A DNA stretch of 57,928 nt from Actinomadura sp. NBRC 104412 (lineage in GTDB: Bacteria; Actinomycetota; Actinomycetes; Streptosporangiales; Streptosporangiaceae). This document shows, in pieces, positions 24,478-33,586 of this stretch (positions are counted from its first letter, which is position 1; each line of letters opens with the position of its first letter). The stretch spans positions 1-57,928 of the forward strand of contig NZ_BSTM01000040.1 of the NCBI RefSeq assembly GCF_030269515.1, in the 5' to 3' direction. The position numbers were made by a program, and so were the translations under genes. The notes beneath the pieces were generated by a model. That model did not search any database. It was not told the DNA's origin and saw nothing but the letters and a program-made list of their open reading frames with translations.

Positions 24478-25932
24478 ATGACCGAACTCGCCGACCGGCC
24501 CGCCGTCCACACGGGCCTGATCGTCAATGGCACGACCGTGGAGACCGACGACCACACGGCCATCCACAACCCCGCGTCCCCCGACGAGGTCGTCGGCTAC
24601 GCCGCGGCCGCGACGCAGGAGCAGGCCCGGGACGCGGTCACCGCCGCCTACGACGCCTTCCCCGCATGGGCGGCGACGCCCGCCAAGCGGCGCGCGGAGA
24701 TCATCGAAGCGGCGCTCGGCCTGCTGGACGGCACGGCCGAGGAACGCGCGGAGCTGATGACCCGCGAGAACGGCAAGATCGCCTTCGAGTCGAGCGTCGA
24801 GATGGACGTGTTCGGCATCCGCACCCGGCACGCGCTCAGCCTGGTCGACACGCTCGGTGAGGTGCGGCGCTTCGACGGCCCGCCGCTCACCTCCGAACTG
24901 CACACACTGCCGATGGGCGTCGTCACCATCATCGTGCCGTTCAACTGGCCGATCGCGATCCTGGCGGCGAGCCTGCCGTACGCGCTGGCGGCCGGCAACA
25001 CCGTCGTGATCAAGCCGCCGCCCAGCGTGCCGCTGTCGCTGGTGCGCACCATCGAGCGCTTCGCCTCCGGGCTGCCCGCGGGCGTGGTGAACGTGGTGAC
25101 CGGCAGCAACGAGGCGGTGTCCCCGGTGGTCTCCGACCCGCGGGTCGCCAAGATCGTCTTCACCGGGAGCACCGCGGCGGGCAAGCGGATCATGGCGGCG
25201 GCGGCGCCGAACCTCACCTCCGTCACCCTGGAGCTGGGCGGCAACGACCCCGCGATCGTGCTGGACGACGCCGACCTCGGTGAGGAGAACATCGGCCGCC
25301 TCACGCTCGGCGCCTTCCTCACCACCGGCCAGGTCTGCATGGCCGTCAAGCGGGTCTACGTGCACCGGTCCCGGTACGACGAGCTCGTCGAGGCCATGAC
25401 GGGCGCGCTGAACGCCCACCGGGTGGGGCCCGGCCAGGACCCGTCCACCACCCTCGGCCCGCTCAACAGCGCGGCCCAGCGCGACATCGTGACCTCGATG
25501 CTCCAGGAGGCGAGCGACGCGGGCGCCGAGATCCGCGAGCTGGGCACGCTCGCCCCCGAGGCGGCGTCCTCCGGAGGCCACTACCTGCGTCCCTCGCTGG
25601 TGCTCGACCCCGACCCGTCGCTGCGCATCGTCACCGAGGAACAGTTCGGCCCGGCGCTGCCGATCCTGCCGTTCGACGACCTCGACGCCGTCCTCACCGA
25701 GGTGAACACCGGCTGGTCGGGGCTGTGCTCCTCGGTGTGGAGCGCCGACCCGTCCCGCGCCGCCGAGGTCGCGCGGCGGCTGCGGACGGGCACCACCTGG
25801 ATCAACAACGCCAACGCCGTCGCCTGCGACGACCGCGTTCCGTTCGGCGGCTTCCGGCAGAGCGGGCTGGGCCGCGAGATGGGCCCGGACGGCCTGCTCG
25901 CCTACACCGAGCCGCACTCCATCACCTGGTGA
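24478..25932 (+). CDS. NAD(P)-dependent aldehyde dehydrogenase
   Basis: 484 residues, full length for the family. Cofactor loop VPFNWPIAI and GNTVVIKPPPSVPLS, FTGSTAAGK, the general base in LELGGND (Glu ~252), catalytic Cys ~287 in TTGQVCMAVKR, and the C-terminal EEQFGPALPILPFDD and PFGGFRQSGLGREMG. It oxidises an aldehyde to its acid; closest in style to acyl or hydroxy-aldehyde dehydrogenases, substrate unknown. GGAGG 9 bases before the ATG supports the start. A convergent alditol oxidase follows after a strong terminator, and alditol oxidation yields aldoses, so a metabolic link is possible but speculative. Confidence 0.93.
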   Translation: MTELADRPAVHTGLIVNGTTVETDDHTAIHNPASPDEVVGYAAAATQEQARDAVTAAYDAFPAWAATPAKRRAEIIEAALGLLDGTAEERAELMTRENGKIAFESSVEMDVFGIRTRHALSLVDTLGEVRRFDGPPLTSELHTLPMGVVTIIVPFNWPIAILAASLPYALAAGNTVVIKPPPSVPLSLVRTIERFASGLPAGVVNVVTGSNEAVSPVVSDPRVAKIVFTGSTAAGKRIMAAAAPNLTSVTLELGGNDPAIVLDDADLGEENIGRLTLGAFLTTGQVCMAVKRVYVHRSRYDELVEAMTGALNAHRVGPGQDPSTTLGPLNSAAQRDIVTSMLQEASDAGAEIRELGTLAPEAASSGGHYLRPSLVLDPDPSLRIVTEEQFGPALPILPFDDLDAVLTEVNTGWSGLCSSVWSADPSRAAEVARRLRTGTTWINNANAVACDDRVPFGGFRQSGLGREMGPDGLLAYTEPHSITW

Positions 25933-25938
25933 CCGGCG

Positions 25939-25984
25939 CACCACCGCCCCGAGAGCCCGTCCCTCCGCTCTCGGGGCGGTGGTG
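25939..25984. terminator. bidirectional intrinsic-type terminator, perfect 18-bp stem
   Basis: CACCACCGCCCCGAGAGC (25939-25956) is perfectly complementary to 25967-25984, around a 10-base loop. It lies 6 bp after the aldehyde dehydrogenase stop and 20 bp before the stop of the convergent alditol oxidase, so it can end both transcripts. No clear U-tract follows, as is common in actinomycetes. Confidence 0.88.
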
Positions 25985-26003
25985 GGCGGTACGGGCGGCC
26001 GGT

Positions 26004-27269
26004 TCAGGCGGGCGGGAACAGTCCGTCCACGTAGGCGTTGCGGAACTTGCCCTCGGGGTCGAGGGTGCGCATCAGCCGCGCGAAGTCGGGAGCATGGCCG
26101 TAGGCGGCGACGATCTCGGACGGCGCCGCCGTGGTGAGCTTGCCCCAGTGGGGGCGGGCGCCCAGCGGGAGGAGCCGCGCGTCCAGCTCGGCGACCACCG
26201 GAAGGACGCCGTCCGGGTCCCTGATCCAGGTGAAGTGGAACGCCACCGAGTCCCGTCCCTGCGCCGGGCTCAGCCACAGGTCGTCGGCGCGGACGGTACG
26301 GATCTCGGAGATGTGGAGGACGGGCGCGACCAGGTCGCCGAGGTCCCGGATCGCGGCGATGACCTCGGGCGCGGTCTCGCGGGGCAGCAGCCATTCCGAT
26401 TGCAGCTCCTCGCCCGCGCTCGGCGTGAACTCGGGACGGAAATGCGGCAGGCGCTCGTGCCACGGCCCGGGAACGCCCATCTGGACGGTGCAGGCGGCCG
26501 GGGGCATGCCCGGCACGGGATGCAGCGGCTCCGAAGCCGGACGCCCGCCGTTCCACACCCTGCGCTCGGCCCCGCCATCGTGTTCGGGCCGGTCGGTGCG
26601 GCGTTTGAGCCACACGTTCGCCTCGCCGCTCCGCCAGTCGGTGAACGCGCTGACGCTGTACGCGGCGCCGAAGACCTCGCCGAACCGGGACGCGATCTCG
26701 TCCAGCGGGACGTTCACGCGGACCTGCTGCGCCACCTCGAACGCGGGCTCCACCCGTAACGTGAGGCGGGTGACGATGCCCAGCGCGCCCAGCGCCACGA
26801 CCGCGCCGGGGAAGGTCCCGGGATCGGTGTCGCGGCGCAGTTCGAGCAGGTCGCCGTCCGGGCCGACGAGCTGGAGCGCGACGACCGACGCCGACAGGGA
26901 GCGCTGCCCGTCCCCCGAGCCGTGGGTGCCCGTCGCGCACGACCCGGCGACCGAGATGTGCGGCAGGGAGGCCATGTTCGCCAGCGCGAGCCCCCGCCGG
27001 TGCAGGTCCGCGGCGACCTCCGCGTACCGCATGCCGGCGCTCACCGTCGCCGTCGAACGACCCTCGCCGACCTCCACCTCGGGAGGCAGCCCGTCGAGGC
27101 GCACGAGGTCATCGACGGTGTCCGCGACGAGGCTGAAGGAATGGCGGCTGCCCAGCGCCCGGACGCGCCGTGCCCCGGCGACGATCCGGCGCAGCTCGTC
27201 GACCGATCGCGGGCGGTGCGTCCGCGCCGCCCCGTAGGTGACGCTGCCGGACCAGTTGGTCACCGCCAT
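26004..27269 (-). CDS. FAD-dependent alditol oxidase (D-arabinono-1,4-lactone oxidase family, AldO-like)
   Basis: 421 residues, near the 418 of Streptomyces AldO. The FAD-binding PCMH domain spans ~1-185 with RALGSRHSFS (His43, the probable covalent flavin attachment) and ISVAGSCATGTHGSG. The C-terminal ALO domain ends with ARPHWGKL and LDPEGKFRNAYVDGLF, the family HWGK signature. These enzymes oxidise xylitol, sorbitol or related polyols with O2 and release H2O2. Start ATG 27269. Converges with the aldehyde dehydrogenase at the terminator. The downstream membrane-anchored protein is 14 bp before it on the same strand. Confidence 0.9.
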   Translation of the reverse strand: MAVTNWSGSVTYGAARTHRPRSVDELRRIVAGARRVRALGSRHSFSLVADTVDDLVRLDGLPPEVEVGEGRSTATVSAGMRYAEVAADLHRRGLALANMASLPHISVAGSCATGTHGSGDGQRSLSASVVALQLVGPDGDLLELRRDTDPGTFPGAVVALGALGIVTRLTLRVEPAFEVAQQVRVNVPLDEIASRFGEVFGAAYSVSAFTDWRSGEANVWLKRRTDRPEHDGGAERRVWNGGRPASEPLHPVPGMPPAACTVQMGVPGPWHERLPHFRPEFTPSAGEELQSEWLLPRETAPEVIAAIRDLGDLVAPVLHISEIRTVRADDLWLSPAQGRDSVAFHFTWIRDPDGVLPVVAELDARLLPLGARPHWGKLTTAAPSEIVAAYGHAPDFARLMRTLDPEGKFRNAYVDGLFPPA

Positions 27270-27283
27270 GTCCGCGTCCTTCC

Positions 27284-27766
27284 CTAGCGGCGCCACCTGA
27301 GCGGGCCAGGTCCCTTGCAAGTGTAGATGCGGCCGTAGGCGAAACCGATCGCGCCCGCTTGGTCGCAGTAGTCGCCCGGGTCGACCGCGCGAGGCCGCCT
27401 GGCGTCGTCCCGTGGCGGCCCCCAGGGGTCGCGGTCCCTGTCCCCCGGCGTCGGGCTGGGCGTACGGGTCGGGGACGGCGAGGCGGTGACCGTTGCGGTG
27501 GCGGTCGCCGTGGCCGTCACGACCGGACTGGCCGTGACGGTCACGGACTCGGTCACCGTCACCGGCGCGGTCGGCGTGCCGAGGCCCGCGAGGGGTTCCG
27601 GTTCCGGGTCGTCGGCGAGGACGACCGCCCCGAGGACGAGCCCCGCCAGGAAGACGGCGGCACCTGCCAACCAGATCCCTTTGCGGTGCTGTTTCGGCGC
27701 CGCATGCGACCGCTGCGGAGGCGGGTAAGGCGAGGGCCGCGGGGACGGAGGAGGGGAAGGTGCCAT
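27284..27766 (-). CDS. membrane-anchored protein with Thr/Val repeat stalk, unknown function
   Basis: 160 residues. A Pro-rich cytoplasmic start (~1-27) precedes one hydrophobic helix (~31-52, GIWLAGAAVFLAGLVLGAVVL). The extracellular stalk (~65-105) repeats Thr-Val-Thr and Thr-Ala. The C-terminal region has VDPGDYCDQAGAIGFAYGR and YTCKG, two Cys that could form a disulphide. Topology suggests a single-pass protein with a small exported Cys-paired head. Not a recognised family. It lies 14 bp upstream of the alditol oxidase gene on the same strand. Confidence 0.7.
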   Translation of the reverse strand: MAPSPPPSPRPSPYPPPQRSHAAPKQHRKGIWLAGAAVFLAGLVLGAVVLADDPEPEPLAGLGTPTAPVTVTESVTVTASPVVTATATATATVTASPSPTRTPSPTPGDRDRDPWGPPRDDARRPRAVDPGDYCDQAGAIGFAYGRIYTCKGPGPLRWRR

Positions 27767-27865
27767 CTGCGTTCTCCGAGGTCTGAGTGACACCCCAATT
27801 GAACGCTACAAAAGGACGGAATGTCCGTCCGAAACCCAGACTGGCACGGCCACCGTGGGCCATTT

Positions 27866-28624
27866 TCAGGAACCCTCGGAGGAATCCCCTTCCCGGAGGC
27901 CGGTGACGAAGGACTTCAGGGCGTCCAAGGCGTGCAGATACGGCATGGGGCCGTACGAGATGCGCGCGACGCCCAGCTCGGCCAGGCGGCCGGGCGTCAC
28001 GCTGATGGCGTTGGCGTTGACCGGGCCCGGGATGCCCTTGGTGAGGGCGGCGATGTCGTCCTCGGCCGACGCCATGATGGGGTACACGCAATCGGCGCCC
28101 GCCTCCAGGTAGAGGCGGCCCCGTTCGATGGCGCCGCGGACCGGCTCCGGCGATCTGGTGATGAACGTGTCGGCGCGGGCGTTGATGACCAGGTCGGTGC
28201 CCGCGGCCGTGGCCGCCGCCCGCACCGCGGCGATGTAGTCGGCCTGGCGGGCGGCGGGGACGAGCTCGCCCGTCTCGTGGTCGGTGTCCTCCAGGTTGCA
28301 GCCGACCGCGCCGATGCCGGCCAGCCGCTCGACGAGCTCGGCCGCCGGCAGCCCGTACCCGGCCTCGGCGTCCACCGTCACCGGGACGGTCGCGGCGCGG
28401 ATCACGCGGGACGCGGCGGCGAACATCTCGTCCACCGGGGCGCCCTCGTGGTCGGGGTACCCGAGCATGGCCGCGATGGCGGCACTGGCGGTCGCCAGCG
28501 CCGGGAAGCCCGCCTGCTCGACGATCGCCGCGCTCCCGGCGTCCCAGACGTTCGGCAGGATCAGCGGGTCGCCCGGACGGTGCAGCTCCCGAAGCAGGGC
28601 GGCCTTCTCGTTGTGGTCGGTCAT
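27866..28624 (-). CDS. isocitrate lyase / PEP mutase family protein
   Basis: 252 residues, one TIM barrel. PNVWDAGSA near the start, VTVDAEAGYG (metal-binding Asp/Glu), GCNLEDTDHE, INARADTF and NANAISVTP follow the PEP-mutase/ICL superfamily order. The KKCGH loop of true isocitrate lyase is absent, so a carboxy-vinyl-phosphonate or methylisocitrate-type lyase/hydrolase activity is more likely; the substrate is unknown. It stands alone between the membrane-anchored protein and the YbjN gene. Confidence 0.88.
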   Translation of the reverse strand: MTDHNEKAALLRELHRPGDPLILPNVWDAGSAAIVEQAGFPALATASAAIAAMLGYPDHEGAPVDEMFAAASRVIRAATVPVTVDAEAGYGLPAAELVERLAGIGAVGCNLEDTDHETGELVPAARQADYIAAVRAAATAAGTDLVINARADTFITRSPEPVRGAIERGRLYLEAGADCVYPIMASAEDDIAALTKGIPGPVNANAISVTPGRLAELGVARISYGPMPYLHALDALKSFVTGLREGDSSEGS

Positions 28625-28665
28625 GCTCTCCCCCGATGGGTCGGACGGTGAACGGCCGGGGGGCG

Positions 28666-29085
28666 CTACTCGCCGTCCTCGAAGGTCTTCTTCCCGCCGA
28701 ACTTGGCCTGGAGCTCGTCGTCGTACTTGTCCGCGGCACCGCTGATCAGCGCGCAGGCCCGCTCCAGCTCCTCGGCCCTCAGGGTCTCCGCGAGCAGGTC
28801 GGCGCTGAAGATCACCCGGCCCTTGCGGTAGTACGCCTGGATGCCGTAGATCCCGGCGTTGATCTCGTTGAGGGCGCGCAGCAGCTCGTAGCTCTCCTCG
28901 ACCTCGCTCAGCACCGAGGACACGACCTCGACGCGGTACGGCTCATGGCGGCCGACGCGGACGTAGTACAGGGCGCTGCCCCGCCGGATCGGGACGTCCC
29001 CCTCCTCGTCGCGGACCAGCTCGTCGGTCTCCAGGTACGCCCGGAGGATCTTCTCCACGTGGGCGACGGTGCTCTCTCGGCTCAT
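28666..29085 (-). CDS. YbjN-domain (type III secretion chaperone-like fold) protein
   Basis: 139 residues. TVAHVEKILRAYLE, PIRRGSALYYVRV, LRALNEINAGIYGIQAYYRKGRVIFSADLL-type segments (INAGIYGIQAYYRKG) give the alternating strands and helices of the YbjN/T3SC fold. The family is widespread in actinobacteria, often as a small sensory or chaperone-like protein with no proven function. ATG 29085. The 253 bp upstream (29086-29338) separate it from a divergent esterase and include an AT-rich stretch with an inverted repeat. Confidence 0.85.
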   Translation of the reverse strand: MSRESTVAHVEKILRAYLETDELVRDEEGDVPIRRGSALYYVRVGRHEPYRVEVVSSVLSEVEESYELLRALNEINAGIYGIQAYYRKGRVIFSADLLAETLRAEELERACALISGAADKYDDELQAKFGGKKTFEDGE

Positions 29086-29205
29086 GGGGCATCCCTCTGC
29101 TGGGTCTCGTACCGCTCTGTCGGCTGCTCTGCCGGCCGCCCGGCCGACCGCTCGGCCGGGCACCGGGCGTGGCGCCAATGGCCCGGAAGGCTAGCAGACA
29201 ACGAC

Positions 29206-29233
29206 AATCGCGTCTTAAACGCTTGCCGCGATT
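29206..29233. promoter_or_regulatory. candidate operator AATCGCG-N14-CGCGATT
   Basis: Seven-base perfect arms at 29206-29212 and 29227-29233 flank 14 bases in the otherwise unusually AT-rich part of the YbjN/esterase divergent intergenic region. The position suits control of either gene; no regulator is known. Confidence 0.35.
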
Positions 29234-29338
29234 AACGTTCGGAATAATTGCCATAACGGGAACGTGAGAGCACGAAACACGCGCATGGGATAGCGTCGCC
29301 GGGTACGGACAACGGACGACCTCCACGAAGGAGTGGCC

Positions 29339-30376
29339 ATGCTGCCCTGGTCCGCCGACCTCGCGGGACGCATCGACGAGCACGTCGTCACGAGCGAGCT
29401 GCTGCGCGGCAACCCGCTGGACGACCCGCACGAGCGCCCGCTGTGGGTGTACGTGCCGCCCGGCTACGACGACGACCCCCTCAGGCGCTACCCGTCCGTG
29501 TACGTGATCATGGGGTTCACCGGGCATATCGCGATGTGGCGGAACCGGACCGCGTTCCGGCGGCCGTTTCCCGAGACCGCCGACGCCGTGTTCGCCCGCG
29601 GCGAGGCGCCCCCCGCGATCGTGGTGTACGTCGACACCTGGACGTCCTACGGCGGCAGCCAGTACCTCGACTCGCCCGGGACGGGCCGCTACCACTCCTA
29701 CCTCTGCGACGAAATCGTCCCCTGGGTGGACGCGCATTACCGGACGTTGCCGGAGGCCCGGCATCGCGCCATTTCCGGGAAATCGTCCGGCGGCTACGGC
29801 GCCATGATCACGCCAATGCTCCGGCCGGATCTCTTCGGCGCGCTCGCCACCCACGCGGGTGACGCGCTTTTCGAATACTGCTACCTTTCCGATTTCCCGG
29901 ACGCGGTCCGTTCCCTGCGCGACTATGACGGCGACATCGGCCGCTGGTGGGACGACTTCAACGCGCGGGTGTCGTTCACCAAGCCGGCCGACGCCAAGCT
30001 GCTGGAGCTTCTCGGCTACACGGCGTGCTACTCCGCCCGCGAGGACGGCACCCCCGAGCTGCCCTTCGACACCGTCACCGGCGTGCTCAAGCCGGACGTC
30101 TGGCAGCGCTGGCTGGACCTCGACCCGGTGCGGATGGTCCCGCGGCACGCCGAGGCGATGCGCTCCCAGCGGGCCATCTGGATCGACGGCGGCACCCGCG
30201 ACGAGTGGTACCTGGACATCGGCGCGCAGGCGTTCCACCAGGCCCTGCTCGACAACGGCGTGGACGAGAAGAACATCTACTTCGAGCTGTTCGACGCCCA
30301 GCACGGCGGCATCGAGTACCGCTACCCGCTCGCCCTCGCCTGGCTCTGCGAACGCATCGCCCCCACGGCGCCGTGA
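29339..30376 (+). CDS. alpha/beta-hydrolase esterase (putative esterase D / enterochelin esterase-like)
   Basis: 345 residues. PLWVYVPPGYDDDPLRRYP begins the esterase fold; the nucleophile elbow is SGKSSGGYGAM (central Ser of GKSSGG); the acid and His lie in WIDGGTRDEW and FDAQHGGIEYR. The type is the Fes/S-formylglutathione-like esterase group, substrate unknown. ATG 29339 is chosen over GTG 29333 because AAGGAG ends 5 bases before the ATG. No signal peptide, so cytoplasmic. Confidence 0.88.
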   Translation: MLPWSADLAGRIDEHVVTSELLRGNPLDDPHERPLWVYVPPGYDDDPLRRYPSVYVIMGFTGHIAMWRNRTAFRRPFPETADAVFARGEAPPAIVVYVDTWTSYGGSQYLDSPGTGRYHSYLCDEIVPWVDAHYRTLPEARHRAISGKSSGGYGAMITPMLRPDLFGALATHAGDALFEYCYLSDFPDAVRSLRDYDGDIGRWWDDFNARVSFTKPADAKLLELLGYTACYSAREDGTPELPFDTVTGVLKPDVWQRWLDLDPVRMVPRHAEAMRSQRAIWIDGGTRDEWYLDIGAQAFHQALLDNGVDEKNIYFELFDAQHGGIEYRYPLALAWLCERIAPTAP

Positions 30377-30445
30377 TCTCCGTCCCGGCCCCCTCCGCTC
30401 ATCGGCGGGGGCCGGACCGTCCGAGGCGTTGGCCACAATGGGGGC

Positions 30446-30661
30446 ATGTGCCGCAGCATCAAGACCCTCAGGCCACCGTTCACCGAGGGCGTCACCGAGG
30501 AGGACGTGCGGGCCGCCGCGCTCCAGTACGTCCGCAAGATCTCCGGGTTCCGCGCCCCGGCCGCCCACAACGCCGAGGCGTTCGACCGGGCCGTCGAGGA
30601 GATCACACGGGCGTCCGCCGTCCTCCTGGAATCCCTGGAGATCAGGGGCGCCCGTAGCTGA
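30446..30661 (+). CDS. DUF2277 family protein
   Basis: 71 residues, full length for the family: MCRSIKTLRPPF at the start, TEEDVRAAALQYVRKISGF in the middle and FDRAVEEIT near the end. The protein is small, helical and cytoplasmic, common in actinobacteria and a few other phyla, with no function known. It lies 69 bp downstream of the esterase and is convergent with the aspartate-semialdehyde dehydrogenase gene. Confidence 0.9.
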   Translation: MCRSIKTLRPPFTEGVTEEDVRAAALQYVRKISGFRAPAAHNAEAFDRAVEEITRASAVLLESLEIRGARS

Positions 30662-30720
30662 ACGGCGAGGCGCCGACCGCCGGGGCGGCCGGTCGCGGAT
30701 CGGACGCGGCTCGGTCGCGG

Positions 30721-31743
30721 TCAGCCGGCGGCGGCCACCAGCTCGGCGATCTGGACGGCGTTGAGCGCCGCGCCCTTGCGCAGGTTGTCGCCCGAGCAGA
30801 ACAGGGCGAGCCCGTTCTCGACGGTCTCGTCCCGCCGGATCCGTCCCACATAGGTCGGGTCCTGGCCGGCGGCCTGCAACGGCGTCGGCACGTCCGACAG
30901 CACCACGCCCGCGGCGCCCGACAGCAGCTCGGCGGCGCGCTCCGGGCCGATCGGCCGCTCGAACCTGGCGTTGATCTGCAGCGAGTGGCCGGTGAACACG
31001 GGGACGCGCACGCAGGTGCCGGAGACCTTCAGATCGGGGATCTCCAGGATCTTGCGGCTCTCGTTGCGGAGCTTCTGCTCCTCGTCGGTCTCCGCCAGCC
31101 CGTCCTCGACGATCGAACCGGCCATCGGGACCACGTTGAACGCGATCGGCCGGACGTACACCCGGGGCTCGGGGAACTCCACGGCCCGCCCGTCGTGGGT
31201 CAGCCGGTCCGCGCCCTCGACGACCTTGCTCGCCTGGTCGTGCAGCTCCGCCACACCGGCCAGCCCGCTGCCGGAGACCGCCTGGTACGTGGACACCACC
31301 AGCGCGGTCAGCCCCGCCTCGGCGTGCAGGGGCCGCAGCACCGGCATCGCGGCCATGGTGGTGCAGTTCGGGTTGGCGATGATCCCCTTGGGGCGTACCG
31401 CCGCCGCGTGCGGGTTGACCTCGGACACCACCAGCGGGACGTCCGGGTCCATCCGCCAGGCCGAGGAGTTGTCGATCACGACGGCCCCGGCGTCGGCGAC
31501 CCGCGGCGCCAGCGCCTTGGACGTGACCTTCCCGGCGGAGAAGAGCACGATGTCGAGCCCGTGGTAGTCGGCGGTGGCCGCGTCCTCCACCGTCACCTCG
31601 GCGTCCTGCCACGCGATCCTGCGCCCGGCGGAACGGGCCGAGGCGAACAGCCGCAGCTCGTCCACCGGGAATCCGCGTTCGGCCAGGATCCTGAGCATCA
31701 CGCTCCCGACCTGCCCGGTGGCGCCGACGATCCCGATTCTCAT
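30721..31743 (-). CDS. asd: aspartate-semialdehyde dehydrogenase
   Basis: 340 residues. GIVGATGQVGSVML is the NADP loop, FASARSAGRRI the phosphate-binding segment, NPNCTTM carries the catalytic Cys127, and FTGHSLQINARFERP holds the active-site His. It makes L-aspartate-4-semialdehyde from aspartyl phosphate, the branch point to lysine/diaminopimelate, threonine and methionine. Aspartokinase, its usual operon partner in actinomycetes, is not adjacent; the gene is alone here. ATG 31743. No T-box or lysine riboswitch is evident in the 188 bp upstream. Confidence 0.95.
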   Translation of the reverse strand: MRIGIVGATGQVGSVMLRILAERGFPVDELRLFASARSAGRRIAWQDAEVTVEDAATADYHGLDIVLFSAGKVTSKALAPRVADAGAVVIDNSSAWRMDPDVPLVVSEVNPHAAAVRPKGIIANPNCTTMAAMPVLRPLHAEAGLTALVVSTYQAVSGSGLAGVAELHDQASKVVEGADRLTHDGRAVEFPEPRVYVRPIAFNVVPMAGSIVEDGLAETDEEQKLRNESRKILEIPDLKVSGTCVRVPVFTGHSLQINARFERPIGPERAAELLSGAAGVVLSDVPTPLQAAGQDPTYVGRIRRDETVENGLALFCSGDNLRKGAALNAVQIAELVAAAG

Positions 31744-31931
31744 GCCGCTCCCTCGCTCGCCTGTCCGCTGACATCCGACGTACGTCACTGACCTGGCACA
31801 ACGAGAGTCTGCCCGGATCCGCACCGGCACGTCCAATCAGAATGCCTACCACCCAACCTTAAGCAAGGCTTCGAGGACGCCACGGCCGTCCAGAGGCGGG
31901 GCGTGCGCCCGGGTCCACGGGAGGTGCCGGA

Positions 31932-33083
31932 TCAGCGGAACGCGTCCAGACCGGTGATCGCCTTGCCCAGGGTGAGCAGGTGGATCTCCTGCGTGCCCTC
32001 GTAGGTGAGCACGGACTCCAGGTTGTTCATGTGCCTGATCACCGGGTATTCGAGGGTGATCCCGTTCGCGCCGAGGATCGTGCGGGCCTCCCTGGCCACG
32101 TCCAGCGCGGCACGGACGTTCGCGAGCTTGCCGAACGACACCTGCTGCGGCGTGATCGCACCCTCGTCCTTGAGCCTTCCGAGCCGGAGCGCGACCAGCC
32201 CCGCCTGGCCCAGGGCGACCTCCATCCAGGCCAGCTTCTCCTGGGTGAGCTGGAACGAGCCGATGGGCCTGCCGAACTGCTCCCGCGTCTTCGCGTACTG
32301 GACGGCCGCCTCGTAGCAGGAGCGCCCCGCGCCGACGGCCCCCCACACGATCCCGTAGCGGGCCTCGGACAGGCAGCTCAGCGGGCCCTTCAGCCCGGTC
32401 ACGCCCGGAAGGACGGCGTCGGCGGGAAGGCGCACGTCCTCCAGGATCAGCTCGGAGGTGACCGAGGCCCGCAGGGACAGCTTCCGGTGGATGCTCCCGG
32501 CGGAGAACCCGGGCGTCCCGGCGGGCACGAGGAAACCCCTGATGCCCTCGTCGGTCCGGGCCCACACCACGGCGACGTCCGCGAGCGACCCGTTGGTGAT
32601 CCACATCTTGGCGCCGTTCAGCACCCAGTCCGGCCCGTCCCGGCGGGCCCGGGTCCGCATGTCACCGGGGTCGGAGCCGCGGTCGGGCTCGGTGAGGCCG
32701 AAGCAGCCGATGGCCTCGCCCGCCGCCATCCGCGGCAGCCACTCCCGTTTCTGCTCCTCCGACCCGTACTTGTGGATCGCGGACATGGCCAGGGACCCTT
32801 GGACGGACACGAAGCTGCGCAGCCCGGAGTCGGCCGCCTCCAGCTCCCGGCAGGCCACCCCGTACGCCACCGCGCTCATCCCCGCGCAGCCGTACCCGTC
32901 GAGATGCATCCCGAGCAACCCGAGCTTGCCCAGCTCAGGGGCCAGCTCCCGGGCGGGGAAGGCACCGGCCTCGAACCATTCGGCCACCCTGGGGGCGATG
33001 TGCTCGGCCACGAACGCCCGGACCGTGTCGCGGATCATCCGTTCCTCGTCGCTCAGAGCGTCGTCGACGCGCAGAATGTCCAT
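31932..33083 (-). CDS. gcdH: glutaryl-CoA dehydrogenase (acyl-CoA dehydrogenase family)
   Basis: 383 residues. GCFGLTEPDRGSDPGDM and WITNGSLADVAVVWA are acyl-CoA dehydrogenase signatures; SEARYGIVWGAVGA, YAKTREQFGRPI and VLTYEGTQEIHLLTLG (catalytic Glu in YEGT) match the glutaryl-CoA dehydrogenase branch, which oxidises and decarboxylates glutaryl-CoA to crotonyl-CoA in lysine and tryptophan breakdown. GAGGAGGAAG 6 bases before ATG 33083 supports the start. It stands alone, with asd next on the same strand 188 bp away. Confidence 0.9.
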   Translation of the reverse strand: MDILRVDDALSDEERMIRDTVRAFVAEHIAPRVAEWFEAGAFPARELAPELGKLGLLGMHLDGYGCAGMSAVAYGVACRELEAADSGLRSFVSVQGSLAMSAIHKYGSEEQKREWLPRMAAGEAIGCFGLTEPDRGSDPGDMRTRARRDGPDWVLNGAKMWITNGSLADVAVVWARTDEGIRGFLVPAGTPGFSAGSIHRKLSLRASVTSELILEDVRLPADAVLPGVTGLKGPLSCLSEARYGIVWGAVGAGRSCYEAAVQYAKTREQFGRPIGSFQLTQEKLAWMEVALGQAGLVALRLGRLKDEGAITPQQVSFGKLANVRAALDVAREARTILGANGITLEYPVIRHMNNLESVLTYEGTQEIHLLTLGKAITGLDAFR

Positions 33084-33235
33084 GGAGCTTCCTCCTCGGT
33101 CCGGCTCCGCCGCGGTCCGGGTATCGCCGTCAGGGTACGGCCAGGGACGAACGCCACCCGGCCAGGGGCCCTTTCAGGGACGAATCAGGGTGAATCCCGA
33201 TGTCATACCGTTCGCCGGATGGGCAGGATCAAAAC

Positions 33236-33586
33236 ATGGACATGGAGAAGAGCACCGAGAACAGCCCCACCGAGAAGCGGCTGCGCCGCACCCGCGACGG
33301 CAGGATCATCGCCAGCGTCTGCTCCGGCGCCGCGCGCTACCTCGGAGTGGACGCCAACATCCTGCGGCTGGGCCTGGCCGCCTTCACGGTCTTCGGCGGC
33401 GCCGGCGTCCTCGTCTACGCCCTCGCCTGGGTCCTGATCCCCGAGGAGGGCCGCCCGTCCTCCATCGCCGAGGACATGATCAAGAAGGCCAACGAGAACC
33501 CGACCGTCCAGGACGCCGTCCAGAAGACCAAGGACGCCGTGAACCGGAACCTCAACAAGGAGTCCAAGGACCACAGCCACACCTGA
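33236..33586 (+). CDS. PspC-domain membrane protein
   Basis: 116 residues. An acidic/basic N-terminus leads into RLRRTRDGRIIASVCSGAARYLGVDANILRLGL and one hydrophobic helix ending YALAWVLIPEE, the PspC domain. A charged C-terminal tail (~70-116) is predicted helical. PspC proteins sense envelope stress and in actinomycetes are often stand-alone. The 3' end overlaps a run of 20-bp repeats. Confidence 0.9.
   Translation: MDMEKSTENSPTEKRLRRTRDGRIIASVCSGAARYLGVDANILRLGLAAFTVFGGAGVLVYALAWVLIPEEGRPSSIAEDMIKKANENPTVQDAVQKTKDAVNRNLNKESKDHSHT

Noticed and set aside
28943..31852. 969-residue minus frame across YbjN, esterase, DUF2277 and asd
   Set aside because: It crosses four well-supported genes out of frame and contains no domain.
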